From assembly GCF_030270585.1 (NCBI RefSeq), contig NZ_BSYI01000017.1, positions 1 through 64,000 of the forward strand: a stretch of 64,000 nt of DNA, given 5' to 3'. This document shows, piece by piece, positions 48,353-58,404 of the stretch (position 1 is its first letter; each line of letters begins with the position of its first letter). Below the pieces are notes generated by a model. That model ran no database searches. It had not been told where the DNA came from and saw nothing but the letters and a program-made list of their open reading frames with translations. The stretch is from Paralimibaculum aggregatum. GTDB lineage: Bacteria; Pseudomonadota; Alphaproteobacteria; Rhodobacterales; Rhodobacteraceae. Made by a program: the position numbers and the translations under genes.

Positions 48353-49939
48353 TCAGGCGGCGCCGGCAAGCTCCCCGGCCAGCGCCCTGTCGATCAGCGC
48401 CACCGTCTCGGCCACACCGTAGAGCGCGACGAAGCTGCCGAAGCGCGGGCCCTGGCTGGTGCCGAGCAGCACCTCGTAGATCGCCTTGAACCAGTCGCGC
48501 AGCGGCTCGAAGCCGTGCTCCTTGCCGACGGCGAAGACGATGGTCTGCAGCGCCTCGCCATCGCTCTCCCCCGCATGCGCCGCGAGCCGGCCGCGCAGAT
48601 CCTCCAGCGCCGCCCGCTCGCGCGGGTCCGGTGCGCGGAAGGTCTTGGTGGGCGCGACGAAGTCCTCGAAATACTTCACCGCATGGCCCGCCGCGGCATC
48701 GAGGCCGGGATGCGTCTCCGGGCTCGCCTCCGGCGCATAGCGGCGGATGAAGCCCCACATCATCTCCTTGTCATGCGCCGAGGAGGCCGAGGCCAGCGTC
48801 AGCAGCATCGAGAAGGGCACTGCCAGATCGCTCTCCGGCACCGCCTCGCCGTGGATCGCCCAGACCGGGTTGGCCAGCCGCTTCGCCAGATCCTGGCCGG
48901 GATAGGCGCGCAGATGCTGGTGATACTCGTCCACCGTCTTCGGGATCACGTCGAAGAACAGCCGCTTGGCGGTCTTCGGCTTCTGGTACATGAACAGCGA
49001 GAGGCTCTCGGGGCTGGCATAGCTCAGCCAGTCCTCGATGCTCAGGCCATTGCCCTTGGACTTGGAGATCTTCTCGCCGTTCTCGTCGAGGAAGAGCTCG
49101 TAGTTGAAGCCCTCCGGCGACGGGCGCCCGAGGGCGCGGCAGATCTTGCTCGACTGGGTGACCGAGTCGATCAGGTCCTTGCCCGCCATCTCGTAGTCCA
49201 CCCCCAGCGCGGCCCAGCGCATCGCCCAGTCGGGCTTCCACTGCATCTTGACGTTGCCGCCCGTCACCGGGATCTCGACGCGCTCGCCGTCCGGCTCCTC
49301 GTAGACGATGGTGCCCCTGGCGACGTTGCGCTCCAGCGTCGGCACCTGCAGCACATGGCCGGTCTTCGGGCTCACCGGCAGGAACGGCGAATAGGTCGCC
49401 CGCCGCTCCTCGCCCAGCGTCGGCAGCATGATCTCCTGGATCCTGTCGAAGCGCTCCAGCGCCACCAGCAGCATCTCGTCGAAGCGGCCGGCGCGGTAAT
49501 ACTCGGTCGAGCTGGCAAACTCGTACTCGAAGCCGAACTGGTCGAGGAACGCCATCAGCCGGGCATTGTTGTGCTGGCCGAAGGAGGGATGCGTGCCGAA
49601 GGGGTCGGGCACCTCGGTCAGCGGCTTGTTCAGGTGCCCGGCCAGCATCTCGCGGTTGGGCACGTTGCCCGGCACCTTGCGCAGCCCGTCCATGTCGTCG
49701 GAGAAGCAGATCAGCCGGGTCGGGATATCGGACATCGCCTCGAAGGCATGGCGGACCATGGTGGTGCGCGCCACCTCGCCGAAGGTGCCGATATGCGGCA
49801 GCCCGCTCGGGCCATAGCCCGTCTCGAACAGCGCGTAGCCCTTCTCCGGCGGCGTCTTCTCGAAGCGCTTGACCAGCTTTCTCGCCTCCTCGAAGCACCA
49901 GGCTTTGCAGGCAAGGGCAGCGTCGCGCATCTCACTCAT
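48353..49939 (-). CDS. lysK: Lysyl-tRNA synthetase, class I
   Basis: 528 aa. Class I signatures: [11 protein letters not shown] (HIGH motif, about 44-53) and [10 protein letters not shown] (KMSKS-type motif). The archaeal-type LysRS1 fold replaces the class II enzyme in many alphaproteobacteria. It charges tRNA-Lys. It ends 12 nt from the convergent matR stop and is divergent from a MipA/OmpV gene. Confidence 0.97.
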   Translation of the reverse strand: MSEMRDAALACKAWCFEEARKLVKRFEKTPPEKGYALFETGYGPSGLPHIGTFGEVARTTMVRHAFEAMSDIPTRLICFSDDMDGLRKVPGNVPNREMLAGHLNKPLTEVPDPFGTHPSFGQHNNARLMAFLDQFGFEYEFASSTEYYRAGRFDEMLLVALERFDRIQEIMLPTLGEERRATYSPFLPVSPKTGHVLQVPTLERNVARGTIVYEEPDGERVEIPVTGGNVKMQWKPDWAMRWAALGVDYEMAGKDLIDSVTQSSKICRALGRPSPEGFNYELFLDENGEKISKSKGNGLSIEDWLSYASPESLSLFMYQKPKTAKRLFFDVIPKTVDEYHQHLRAYPGQDLAKRLANPVWAIHGEAVPESDLAVPFSMLLTLASASSAHDKEMMWGFIRRYAPEASPETHPGLDAAAGHAVKYFEDFVAPTKTFRAPDPRERAALEDLRGRLAAHAGESDGEALQTIVFAVGKEHGFEPLRDWFKAIYEVLLGTSQGPRFGSFVALYGVAETVALIDRALAGELAGAA

Positions 49940-50141
49940 CGGTCCGGTTCCTCTGTCTCGGCGCCTCTCCCGGCGCTGGCATCACGCCTAGTCCTGCGGC
50001 ACCGCCCGGTCAACAGAGCGTCGCCTGCACCGGCAGGCCGGCACCGGGCAATTGGCATCAGGCGATTGGCGCGGGGCGATTGGCGCCGGGGCCATCACCG
50101 CCCTACCTCTATCGGCAGTTGCAGAAGCGAAGGAGGCTCCC

Positions 50142-50966
50142 ATGCCGATCCGCCCCAGCACGACCCGCCCCCCGACGGCCCCGTTGCAGGCCATCAGCGC
50201 CCTCGGCATCCTCGCGGCGCTCGCCGCCGCCCCCGCCGCCGCCCAGGAGACATTCGAGGGCAGTGTCGGCCTCGGCGCGGGGTTCAACACGGAATACGAG
50301 GGGGCCGACGAGTATCACCCGATCCCGGTCGTGCCGATCTCGCTGCGCTATCAGGGCTTCGGCCTGCAGACCGCGGGACAGGGCGTGCAGATCGACGTAT
50401 CGGGCATCCGCTTCATCGATTTCGGGCCGCTGGTGCAATATCGCAGCAATCGCGGCTCGGATGTCGACGACCCGGTGGTGGCACTGCTGCCGGAGGTCGA
50501 TGCGGCGGTGGAGATCGGCGGCTTCGTCGAGATCAACCTGCCCTTCTTCCTGCCCGGCACCGATGCCTTCACCTTCATCGGCCGCTTCACCTACGACATC
50601 GCCGATTCCCATGGCGGCGTGCTGATCCAGCCGGGGCTGCGCTATTCCGTGCCGATCGGCGAGGACATCCGGATCAACCTGATCGGCACCACCACCTTCG
50701 CCTCGGAGGACTACAACGAGACCTATTTCGGCGTGACCCCGGCGGCGAGCATGGCCTCCGGCCTGCCGGTCTACGATGCCGGCGCCGGCTTCAAGGACAT
50801 CTCGGCGACGCTGGCCGGCAGCTACTACTTCTCCGAGCACTGGGGCGTGACGGCGGTGATGCGCTACACCATGCTGGTCGGCGACGCGGCGGACAGCCCG
50901 ATCACCGAGCTGCGCGGCAGCCGGAACCAGTTCCTCGGCGGGCTGGCGCTCAGCTACCGCTTCTGA
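50142..50966 (+). CDS. MipA/OmpV family outer-membrane protein
   Basis: 274 aa from ATG 50142, with AAGGAGG upstream. Signal peptide to about residue 35 (AAPAAAQETF). The family pattern is present: GLGAGFNTEYEGADEYHPIPV, an alternating beta-barrel body, and a C-terminal aromatic (GLALSYRF). MipA links murein enzymes in E. coli; OmpV is a porin-like protein; the role here is not known. The start has no unusual feature. Confidence 0.88.
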   Translation: MPIRPSTTRPPTAPLQAISALGILAALAAAPAAAQETFEGSVGLGAGFNTEYEGADEYHPIPVVPISLRYQGFGLQTAGQGVQIDVSGIRFIDFGPLVQYRSNRGSDVDDPVVALLPEVDAAVEIGGFVEINLPFFLPGTDAFTFIGRFTYDIADSHGGVLIQPGLRYSVPIGEDIRINLIGTTTFASEDYNETYFGVTPAASMASGLPVYDAGAGFKDISATLAGSYYFSEHWGVTAVMRYTMLVGDAADSPITELRGSRNQFLGGLALSYRF

Positions 50967-51051
50967 CGCCGGCGTTCACGTCCGCGAGGCTTGCCAAGCC
51001 CCTGCGGCCGCGCATAGCGTGCGGCCCGCACTGCGCTGCATGGAGACACGC

Positions 51052-51480
51052 ATGAACACCGACATCCTCAGCCCGCAGGACGCGCTCATCGCGGTGATGA
51101 TCGCCGTCTCGGCGGCCGACGAGAAGATCGTCCAGAGCGAGCTTGCGGCGATCACCTCGATCGTCGGCATCCTGCCGGTCTTCGAGGGCTACGACCGCGA
51201 CCGCATCGGCCACATCTCGTCGCTGGTCGCCGATCTCTTCGAGGAGGAGGACGGCATCGACGCGCTGATCGGCCTCGTCGAGGGCGCCCTGCCCGACCAT
51301 CTGCGCGAGACCGCCTATGCGCTGGCCTGCGACGTCGCCGCCGCCGACGGGCGCATCCAGCAGACCGAGATGCGCATGCTCGAGATCATCCGCCACGATC
51401 TGCGCGTCGGCCGGCTGGCGGCTGCCGCGATCGAGCGCGGCGCCCGCGCGCGCCACCAGAAGCTCGAGCCGGTGGCCTGA
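51052..51480 (+). CDS. TerB-like (tellurite resistance) family protein
   Basis: 142 aa from ATG 51052 (GGAGACACGC upstream). Helical repeats with metal-ligand-like acidic pairs: SAADEKIVQSELAAI and AAADGRIQQTEMRMLEII, the DxxxxxxE pattern of TerB. Cytoplasmic. The family includes stress proteins of unclear biochemistry; no other ter genes are nearby. Confidence 0.8.
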   Translation: MNTDILSPQDALIAVMIAVSAADEKIVQSELAAITSIVGILPVFEGYDRDRIGHISSLVADLFEEEDGIDALIGLVEGALPDHLRETAYALACDVAAADGRIQQTEMRMLEIIRHDLRVGRLAAAAIERGARARHQKLEPVA

Positions 51481-51508
51481 GGCACCGGCGGCGATGGGAG
51501 CGGGACCG

Positions 51509-52222
51509 ATGCGCCTGCACTGGTCGCCCGACAGCGCCAATCTCGTGGTGCGCATCGCGCTCGAGCGGTTCGGCATGGCCTATGAGCCGGTGCGGGTCGA
51601 CCGCGCGCGGGGCGCGCAGCGGAGCCCGGCCTATCTGGCGCTGAACCCGCAGGGGCTGATCCCGGTGCTGGAGGATGGCGGGTTCGTGCTCTTCGAGACC
51701 GGCGCGATCCTGCTGCATCTGGCCGAGCGCGCCGGGCGCTTCGGCCCCTCCGGCCCCGCGGCCGACGACCCGGCGGCGCGGGCAGCGGCGCTGCGCTGGC
51801 TGTTCTACCTCTCCAACACGGTGCATGCGGATCTGCGCGCCGCCTTCTACGCCCATCGCTACATCGCGGCGGGGCGGGAGGCGGATCTCGTCGCCGGGCT
51901 GCGCACCCGCCTCGCCGGGCATTGCGCGATGCTCGAGGGCCAGCTCGCCGCCGGCCCGCTGGTGCCGGGGGGCGCGGCGGGGACGACGGGCATCGTCGAG
52001 GACTATCTCGCGGTCTGCCTGCGCTGGGCGCAGATCTATCCGAGCCGGCACGGGCCGCTGCTCGAGGGGCTCGGGCGCTGGCCGGGGCTTGCCGCGGAAA
52101 TGGCGCGGATCGAGGCCGATCCGGGCTTCCTGCGGGCCTGCGCGGCCGAGGCGATCCCCTGCCCGCATCCGGTGACCCGCCCCGCGCCGCCGGCACTGCC
52201 GGCGGCCGAGGTCACCGGCTGA
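51509..52222 (+). CDS. Glutathione S-transferase-like protein
   Basis: 237 aa from ATG 51509 (GGGAGCGGG upstream; an in-frame ATG at 51494 is an alternative). Thioredoxin-like N-terminal domain (MRLHWSPDSANLVVRIALER, LNPQGLIPVLEDGG, with FETGAILLHLAE) and an all-helical C-terminal domain. The usual catalytic Ser/Tyr near residue 5-8 could be Ser7. It follows the TerB-like gene by 28 nt and may be co-transcribed. Substrate not known. Confidence 0.85.
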   Translation: MRLHWSPDSANLVVRIALERFGMAYEPVRVDRARGAQRSPAYLALNPQGLIPVLEDGGFVLFETGAILLHLAERAGRFGPSGPAADDPAARAAALRWLFYLSNTVHADLRAAFYAHRYIAAGREADLVAGLRTRLAGHCAMLEGQLAAGPLVPGGAAGTTGIVEDYLAVCLRWAQIYPSRHGPLLEGLGRWPGLAAEMARIEADPGFLRACAAEAIPCPHPVTRPAPPALPAAEVTG

Positions 52223-52228
52223 TCCCGC

Positions 52229-53833
52229 TCAGCCGCCCTGCGGCACGAAGCTGCCGAAACGCTGGATCCAGGAGCGGATGAGCGCCCGCTCGAAGCCGCG
52301 CGCCCGGTTCATCCAGCTGCGGTCGATGCCGCGCCGCGGCGCCCCGCGCTTGCGCAGGTCGTTGGAGAAGATGGCGAAGGCATAACGCCGGTCGCCTTCG
52401 GCCTGGATATAGCCGGCGAGGCCGCGGATATAGTCCATGGTCCCGGTCTTGGCGCGGATCTCGACCTCGTCCAGCGGGATCGGATCGTCCTCCACCGCCA
52501 CCGAGTAGTCGCGCAGCAGCAGCGCCCCCGCCCCCGGCAGCCGGCTGGTGCCCGGGATCGGCCCGTGCGCGAGCCGCGTCGCCGCCACGAGGAACTGCAC
52601 CATGCGCAGCGGCGAGACCCGGCTCTCGGTGGTCAGCCCCGAATGGTTGACGAAGCGCATCCGCGGATCGCCCGGCGCACCGCCGGCGATCTGGGTCGCC
52701 CAGGCATTCATCAGCGCGGCCGACTGGGTGAGCGTCGCCGGCACCGCCCCGGCCGAGAAGGAGGCCGCGGTGCCCACCACCTCGGCGGTGATGTTGGTCG
52801 AGTATTTCAGCATGTCGCGCAGGATCGGCGCGAGCGGGCGGCTCTGCACCCGCGCCAGCAGCCGCGGCGCGCCGTCGCCCTCCGCCGAGCGGCCGAGCTG
52901 CGGCACCGGCAGCCGGATGCCGCGGGCCTGCGCCAGGCTGCGCAGCACATCGGCGGCATAGAGCGCCGGGCGCTTCACCGGCAGCCAGCGCGAGCCCCTG
53001 CCCTTCAGCACCCGCTCGGCGAGGCCCCAGACCTCGCGGTCCGCCTCGATGCGGTGCACGAAGCCATAGCGCGTGCCGGTCTCGCCCCCCACCACGGCCT
53101 TCACCGACGAGACCGGCGGATCGAGCCGCTGCGCCTTCGCGGTGAGCGAAACGCCGTCGCCGCCGGAGCCCGTGCCGACCCGCGGCCCCCAGCGCAGGAA
53201 CACCCGGTTGAAGTTGAGATTGAGCCCGGCGATGCCGGGGTTGTAGGCGACATCCACCGGCTGCTGCGGGTCGATCGCCTCGACCGTCAGCGCCACGCCG
53301 GGATCGACGAGGAACCGCCCGGTGATCTTGCCGATCCGCGCCCGCTCGAGCGCCTCGGCGAGACCGTCGAGCATGTCGGTGTCGAGCTCGGGGTCGAGCC
53401 CGCCGACCAGCACCAGATCGCCGCGCAGCACCCCGCCGGCGACCGGCCCGGTGGCCAGCAGCCGGGTCTCGAAGCGGTGCTCCGCCCCGAGCTCGTGCAG
53501 CGCATAGAGCGCCGTCGGCAGCTTGGTGACGGAGGCCGGGGCGAAGCTGCGCTCGGCCTCGTGGCTGTCGATCACCTCACCGGTGGCGAGATCGGCCAGC
53601 GCCCAGCCGACATTGCCGGAAAGGCCGAGCCGCGCGCGGATCGCGCTGCCGTCCTCGGGCAGCACCGGCGCCGGGGCCGCGAAGGCACGCGCCAGCGGCA
53701 CCGGCGCGCGCTGCGGCGCCTCGGCCCGTGCCGCGCCCGGGAGCACCGCCCCGAGCAGGGCAGCGCAGGCGAGCAGCGCGCCGGCGACCTGCACCGCCCC
53801 CGCTCCGAAGCCCGATTTACGCGCCACCAGCAT
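52229..53833 (-). CDS. dacB: D-alanyl-D-alanine carboxypeptidase/endopeptidase (PBP4 type, peptidase S13)
   Basis: 534 aa. Signal peptide to about residue 38 (GAARAEAPQR). The three penicillin-binding motifs are present: SVTK at 101-104, YSTN (SxN) near the middle and KTGT near the C-terminus. An extra domain sits between SxxK and SxN, as in class C PBPs. It trims peptidoglycan crosslinks in the periplasm. It is convergent with the GST-like gene and lies downstream of nadD on the same strand with a 128-nt gap. Confidence 0.94.
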   Translation of the reverse strand: MLVARKSGFGAGAVQVAGALLACAALLGAVLPGAARAEAPQRAPVPLARAFAAPAPVLPEDGSAIRARLGLSGNVGWALADLATGEVIDSHEAERSFAPASVTKLPTALYALHELGAEHRFETRLLATGPVAGGVLRGDLVLVGGLDPELDTDMLDGLAEALERARIGKITGRFLVDPGVALTVEAIDPQQPVDVAYNPGIAGLNLNFNRVFLRWGPRVGTGSGGDGVSLTAKAQRLDPPVSSVKAVVGGETGTRYGFVHRIEADREVWGLAERVLKGRGSRWLPVKRPALYAADVLRSLAQARGIRLPVPQLGRSAEGDGAPRLLARVQSRPLAPILRDMLKYSTNITAEVVGTAASFSAGAVPATLTQSAALMNAWATQIAGGAPGDPRMRFVNHSGLTTESRVSPLRMVQFLVAATRLAHGPIPGTSRLPGAGALLLRDYSVAVEDDPIPLDEVEIRAKTGTMDYIRGLAGYIQAEGDRRYAFAIFSNDLRKRGAPRRGIDRSWMNRARGFERALIRSWIQRFGSFVPQGG

Positions 53834-53961
53834 TTCCCGGACCTCCGCCCGCGCACCCCAATTAGGTGTACCTTCCGTTAACAGCGCACGGATGACAAGA
53901 ACTCAGGCGGCCAAGCTCGTGGATTTCGCACGGATTTTCGTCGTTTTCTGCGCGGCCGGGT

Positions 53962-54561
53962 TCAGGGCCAGTCCCCGCGCCGGCGGATGGCGGTGGAGGA
54001 GGCCGGCGACATTGGCCCGGTCAGCAGCACCCAGGAGGGCGCGGGCCGGTGGCCGAGTGCTGCCGCATCGCGCTGCAGCAGCCGCGCGCGGGCGAAGCGC
54101 CGCGCCGCCGGCGAGAAACCGGCCCGGAGCTGCTCGCCCGGCCGCGCCATCACGCCGACGGGCGTGTGCTCCATGATCTCGGTCCAGCGCTCCCAGCGGT
54201 GGAAGTTGACCAGGTTGTCCGCGCCCATCAGCCAGATCAGCCGCACGCCGGGATAGCACTGGCGCAGCGCCGCGAGGGTATGCGCGGTGTAGGGGCTGCC
54301 GAGATGGCGCTCGATATCGGTGACCTCGACCCGCGGGTGGCGGATCAGCGCGTGGCAGGCGGCGATGCGCCGGTCGAGCTCGGCCGGTCCCGCGGCCTTC
54401 AGCGGGTTGCCGGGCGAGACGAGCCACCAGACACGGTCAAGCGCCAGGCGCCGCAGCGCCCAGCGCGTGATGTGCACATGGCCCTGATGCGGGGGATCGA
54501 ACGATCCGCCGAGGATGCCGATGCGCTGGCCGGGCATGGCGAGTGGTCCTCGGACGAACAT
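53962..54561 (-). CDS. nadD: Nicotinate-nucleotide adenylyltransferase
   Basis: 199 aa starting at ATG 54561; an in-frame ATG at 54600 and one at 54537 are alternatives. The nucleotidyltransferase motif is [14 protein letters not shown] near residue 17 and the C-terminal end contains SPASSTAIR (the SxTxxR motif). It makes nicotinic acid adenine dinucleotide in NAD synthesis. rsfS and rlmH, common neighbours, are absent. Confidence 0.94.
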   Translation of the reverse strand: MFVRGPLAMPGQRIGILGGSFDPPHQGHVHITRWALRRLALDRVWWLVSPGNPLKAAGPAELDRRIAACHALIRHPRVEVTDIERHLGSPYTAHTLAALRQCYPGVRLIWLMGADNLVNFHRWERWTEIMEHTPVGVMARPGEQLRAGFSPAARRFARARLLQRDAAALGHRPAPSWVLLTGPMSPASSTAIRRRGDWP

Positions 54562-54924
54562 GGGCGCCCCCCCTCGTGGAAACCGGAACGCCCTATTCAC
54601 GGTGCGGCGGCCGGGCTGTCAATGGCAACGGGCGTCTGATCCGGGAATTTCGTCGCTCGAATGACACCTTCCCGGGCAGGCGGTTACGGAATGCGGGCGG
54701 CGCGGGAGGCAGGAGGCGCAGGCCGGCGCGGGCGTGCGCGCGCATCCGCGCGCGGATGCACCCGGCCGCGCCATCCGGGCCGCCGCTGCCGCGCCGTGCG
54801 GCCCAGTGCCAGGGGCGCCGCGGATCGGCAGCGCCGGGCGCCGGGCCGCTCCGGCGGGCCGGCACGATTGCCGCTGCCGGGCTGGCTCGCTAGCCTGATC
54901 TCCCGCAGCAACAAAGGTCAGCCC
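54562..54924. other. Divergent promoter gap between nadD and ppk2
   Basis: 363 nt, extremely GC-rich, with no credible gene on either strand. The open frames crossing it are Arg/Ala/Gly-rich low-complexity translations. Promoters for both neighbours must lie here; I could not identify them by eye. Confidence 0.5.
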
Positions 54925-55767
54925 ATGGCAAAGCCCCCCGCCGCAGGCCCGCTCTCGGCCGTCGATCTCAGCCCCAGCCTGTCGCGCGAGCGCTACGAGA
55001 GCCTGCTCCTCGATCTGCAGCGCCGGCTCGCGGTGATCCAGCAGGCCTACCTCTTCTCCGAGCGCCAGGCGGTGCTGGTCTTCGAGGGCTGGGATGCCGC
55101 CGGCAAGGGCGGCACGATCCGGCGCATCTCCGCCGCGCTCGACCCGCGGAGCTTCAAGGTCTGGCCGATCGGCGCCCCGCGGGAATACTATCAGGAGCGC
55201 CATTACCTCGCCCGCTTCATGGAGCGGCTGCCGCCGAACGGGTCGATCGCGGCCTTCGACCGCTCCTGGTATGGCCGCGTGCTGGTCGAGCGGGTCGAGG
55301 GCTTCGCCCCGAAGAAGCGCTGGAAGGCGGCCTATCGCGAGATCAACGATTTCGAGCGGATGCTGGCGGATGACGGCGCCCGCATCGTCAAGATCTTCTT
55401 CCACATCTCTCGCGAGGAGCAGCGGGAGCGCTTCGAGAAGCGCCTGCGCGATCCGCTGAAGCGCTGGAAGCTGTCCTACGAGGATTTCCGCAACCGCGGC
55501 CGCTGGGACGCCTATGTCGACGCCATCGACGAGATGCTGGAGCGCACCTCCACCGATTTCGCCCCCTGGACAGTTGTCCCCGCCGAGGACAAGAAGCACG
55601 CCCGCATCGCCGCGATCTCACTGATCTGCGACCGGCTCGCGGAGGGCATGGACCTCTCGCCCCCGGTGCTCGACCCGCGGGTGATCGAGGCGGCGCGGGA
55701 GGAGTTCGACCTGCCGGACAAGTTCCTCGACCGGCTGCTCGACGAGGCCCGGGGGCGCACCAGCTAG
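54925..55767 (+). CDS. ppk2: Polyphosphate kinase 2 family protein
   Basis: 280 aa from ATG 54925. Walker A GWDAAGKGGT (55-64), the PPK2 segment REYYQERHYLARFMERLP, Walker B-like FDRSWYGRVLVERVEG and the lid RKRLRDPLKRWKLS-type basic region are present. It uses polyphosphate to phosphorylate nucleoside mono- or diphosphates, or the reverse. The subclass (I, II or III) cannot be set by eye. The single-domain length fits class I or III. Confidence 0.92.
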   Translation: MAKPPAAGPLSAVDLSPSLSRERYESLLLDLQRRLAVIQQAYLFSERQAVLVFEGWDAAGKGGTIRRISAALDPRSFKVWPIGAPREYYQERHYLARFMERLPPNGSIAAFDRSWYGRVLVERVEGFAPKKRWKAAYREINDFERMLADDGARIVKIFFHISREEQRERFEKRLRDPLKRWKLSYEDFRNRGRWDAYVDAIDEMLERTSTDFAPWTVVPAEDKKHARIAAISLICDRLAEGMDLSPPVLDPRVIEAAREEFDLPDKFLDRLLDEARGRTS

Positions 55768-55935
55768 CGGCGGGCCCGCCCGGTCGCCGCGCAGGGCGGG
55801 CAGGATTGCGGCTGCCTCGCGCCCGAGCCGCCATTCCGGTGCGTTCTGCCGCGCGACGTCATTGCACGCCGCGCGGAAGGCGGCTATCTCTGCCGGCCAA
55901 TCTCCCGAAACCCGGCCGCATGAGGGAACCGCGAC

Positions 55936-57603
55936 ATGGCGAGCTATCAGTATGTCTATCACATGGATGGCGTCTCCAAGACCTATCCGGGCGGCAAGAA
56001 ATGCTTCGAGAACATCCGGCTCTCCTTCCTGCCGGGGGTGAAGATCGGTGTCGTCGGCGTCAACGGCGCCGGCAAGTCCACCCTGCTGCGCATCATGGCG
56101 GGGCAGGACAAGGACTTCACCGGCGAGGCCTGGGCCGCCAAGGGCGCCAAGGTCGGCTACCTGCCGCAGGAGCCGCAGCTCGACGAGAGCCTCGACGTGC
56201 GCGGCAACGTGATGCTCGGCGTGGCCGAGAAGCAGGCCAAGATCACCCGCTTCAACGAGGTCGCGATGAAGGTCGCCGAGGACTACTCGGACGAGCTCAT
56301 GGAGGAGATGACCAATCTGCAGGACGAGATCGACGCCGAGAACCTCTGGGATCTCGACGCCCAGGTTGACATCGCCATGGAGGCGCTGCGCTGCCCGCCG
56401 GACAGCGCATCCGTCGACACCCTCTCGGGCGGCGAGCGCCGCCGCGTCGCGCTCTGCAAGCTGCTGCTCGAGGCGCCGGACATGCTGCTGCTCGACGAGC
56501 CGACCAACCATCTCGACGCCGAGACCATCGCCTGGCTGCAGAAGCACCTCATCGAGTACAAGGGCACCTGCCTGATCGTCACCCACGACCGCTACTTCCT
56601 CGACGACATCACCGGCTGGATCCTCGAGCTCGACCGCGGCCGCGGCATCCCCTACGAGGGCAACTACTCGGCCTGGCTCGAGCAGAAGGCCAAGCGCCTG
56701 GCGCATGAGGCGCGCGAGGACAAGTCGCGCCAGAAGACCCTGGAGCGCGAGCTGGAATGGATCCGCCAGGGCGCCAAGGCGCGGCAGGCGAAGTCGAAGG
56801 CCCGCATCAAGGCCTACGAGGAGCTTGCCGGCCAGTCCGAGCGCGAGCGCGTCGGCCGTGCGCAGATCGTCATCCCCAACGGGCCGCGGCTCGGCGGCAA
56901 GGTCATCGAGACCGAGGGCCTGCGCAAGGGCTATGGCGACAAGCTGCTGATCGAGGACCTCTCCTTCTCGCTGCCGCCGGGCGGCATCGTCGGCGTGATC
57001 GGGCCGAACGGCGCCGGCAAGTCCACCCTGTTCCGCATGCTGGTGGGCGACGAGACGCCCGATGCCGGCAGCATCACCTTCGGCGACACCGTGCAGCTCG
57101 CCTATGTCGACCAGTCCCGAGACGCGCTGGATGCCAACAAGACCGTCTGGGAGGAGATCTCCGACGGGCTCGACGTGATCACCCTCGGCGATGCGGAGAT
57201 GAACTCCCGCGCCTATTGCGGCGCCTTCAACTTCAAGGGCGGCGACCAGCAGAAGAAGGTCTCGCTGCTCTCCGGCGGCGAGCGCAACCGCGTGCACATG
57301 GCCAAGCTGCTGCGCTCCGGCGGCAACGTGCTGCTGCTCGACGAGCCGACCAACGATCTCGACGTCGAGACGCTGCGCGCGCTCGAGGACGCGCTGCTGG
57401 ACTTCGCCGGCTGCGCGGTGGTGATCAGCCACGATCGCTTCTTCCTCGACCGGATCTGCACGCATATCCTCGCCTTCGAGGGCGACGCCCATGTCGAGTG
57501 GTTCGAGGGCAACTTCGAGGCCTACGAGGAAGACAAGATCCGCCGCCTCGGCCCCGACGCCGTGGAGCCCAAGCGGATCAAGTACAAGAAGTTCACGAGG
57601 TAG
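55936..57603 (+). CDS. ettA: Energy-dependent translational throttle protein EttA (ABC-F)
   Basis: 555 aa, typical length. Two ABC domains: Walker [10 protein letters not shown] and GPNGAGKST, signatures LSGGERRR and LSGGERNR, Walker [14 protein letters not shown] and [13 protein letters not shown]. Between them is the arm/linker ([20 protein letters not shown]). No membrane segments. It binds the ribosomal E site and gates translation by the ATP/ADP ratio. GAGGGAACCGC precedes the ATG. Confidence 0.96.
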   Translation: MASYQYVYHMDGVSKTYPGGKKCFENIRLSFLPGVKIGVVGVNGAGKSTLLRIMAGQDKDFTGEAWAAKGAKVGYLPQEPQLDESLDVRGNVMLGVAEKQAKITRFNEVAMKVAEDYSDELMEEMTNLQDEIDAENLWDLDAQVDIAMEALRCPPDSASVDTLSGGERRRVALCKLLLEAPDMLLLDEPTNHLDAETIAWLQKHLIEYKGTCLIVTHDRYFLDDITGWILELDRGRGIPYEGNYSAWLEQKAKRLAHEAREDKSRQKTLERELEWIRQGAKARQAKSKARIKAYEELAGQSERERVGRAQIVIPNGPRLGGKVIETEGLRKGYGDKLLIEDLSFSLPPGGIVGVIGPNGAGKSTLFRMLVGDETPDAGSITFGDTVQLAYVDQSRDALDANKTVWEEISDGLDVITLGDAEMNSRAYCGAFNFKGGDQQKKVSLLSGGERNRVHMAKLLRSGGNVLLLDEPTNDLDVETLRALEDALLDFAGCAVVISHDRFFLDRICTHILAFEGDAHVEWFEGNFEAYEEDKIRRLGPDAVEPKRIKYKKFTR

Positions 57604-57613
57604 GCCAGATCAC

Positions 57614-57644
57614 TTGCGCGCGCGTATATACGTTGGTATATATT
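57614..57644 (+). promoter_or_regulatory. Promoter/operator of the toxin-antitoxin pair
   Basis: An AT-rich island: -35-like TTGCGC (57614-57619), 17-nt spacer, -10-like TATATA (57637-57642). A 7-bp inverted repeat TATATAC-GTTG-GTATATA (57625-57631 with 57636-57642) overlaps the -10, as expected for an autoregulatory site bound by the antitoxin. Confidence 0.6.
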
Positions 57645-57660
57645 GCGAGTGGGCGGCGGA

Positions 57661-57996
57661 GTGCGATCCTTGGCTGAGAAGGCAAAAATTGTTCGAACGG
57701 GCAAGAAGCGCGGCAAGCTTGTGTCTCGCTCCGGGAAATCCGTGCTGGCCCGAAGCAAGACGGCACAATCCATCAAATCCACCCAGATCAAGAAGATCGG
57801 GAACGGCGCCTTCGTGCCGGTCAGCCGGGACGAGCTCAAAGCCATGGGTACGGAGATCGGCGCCGAGGTGAGCGTCACCGTGGAGGACGGCCGCATGACC
57901 GTCGCCAAGGCAGACGGCGCCTATGAGCGCACCCGCCGTTCTGCGGAGAAGATGGGCGCGCGCTACGCCCTTACCCTCAAACTCTTCGGCCAGTGA
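57661..57996 (+). CDS. AbrB/MazE-type antitoxin of a Doc toxin pair
   Basis: 111 aa if GTG 57661 is the start. An in-frame TTG at 57643 overlaps the presumed -10 and cannot be in the transcript; the GTG lies about 18 nt after the -10 end. A basic Lys/Arg/Ser-rich N-terminal stretch (about 45 residues) precedes a short AbrB-like swapped hairpin: STQIKKIGNGAFVPVSRDEL and GAEVSVTVEDGRMTV. The C-terminal helix (RRSAEKMGARYALTLKLF) probably blocks the toxin. Overlaps the toxin gene by 4 nt. Confidence 0.72.
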   Translation: MRSLAEKAKIVRTGKKRGKLVSRSGKSVLARSKTAQSIKSTQIKKIGNGAFVPVSRDELKAMGTEIGAEVSVTVEDGRMTVAKADGAYERTRRSAEKMGARYALTLKLFGQ

Positions 57997-58391
57997 CAGA
58001 ATACAACTGGCCGGAGCCCGAGGCCATTCTCGCCTATCTACGCGAATTGATGGCTCGGCACGGTGCCGAACTCCAGATTCGCAGCCCGGACGATCTCTTC
58101 GCCGGGTTCGACCGTGCCCGCCTCGCGCAGCAATACGCGCCGGACGCATCGCCCCACCATCTCGCCGCGCTGATGTTCGAGGGCATTGCCACCCGCCATC
58201 CGCTGGTCGACGGCAACAAGCGTCTGGCCTGGCTGGCAGCCGTCGTGTTCCTCGATCTCAACGGCGTCTATCTTGATGCGCCGGAGCAGGCCGCCTTCGC
58301 GGCCGGCATGGCGGTGATCGGAGGCGCCGATCCCGAGACCCTCGAAACCTTCTTCGCCGCGCACGGCATCGCGGAGCCGGACGGCATCTGA
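57993..58391 (+). CDS. doc: Doc (Fic-fold) toxin
   Basis: 132 aa, GTG start overlapping the antitoxin stop (GTGA). The Doc/Fic catalytic loop HPLVDGNKR (69-77) is complete. The overall length and the LFAGFDRARL and GIATRHP segments match death-on-curing proteins. In P1 Doc the enzyme phosphorylates EF-Tu and stops translation. Here it pairs with an AbrB-type rather than Phd-type antitoxin. Confidence 0.88.
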   Translation: MTEYNWPEPEAILAYLRELMARHGAELQIRSPDDLFAGFDRARLAQQYAPDASPHHLAALMFEGIATRHPLVDGNKRLAWLAAVVFLDLNGVYLDAPEQAAFAAGMAVIGGADPETLETFFAAHGIAEPDGI

Positions 58392-58404
58392 CGCCTCCGC
58401 CCGC

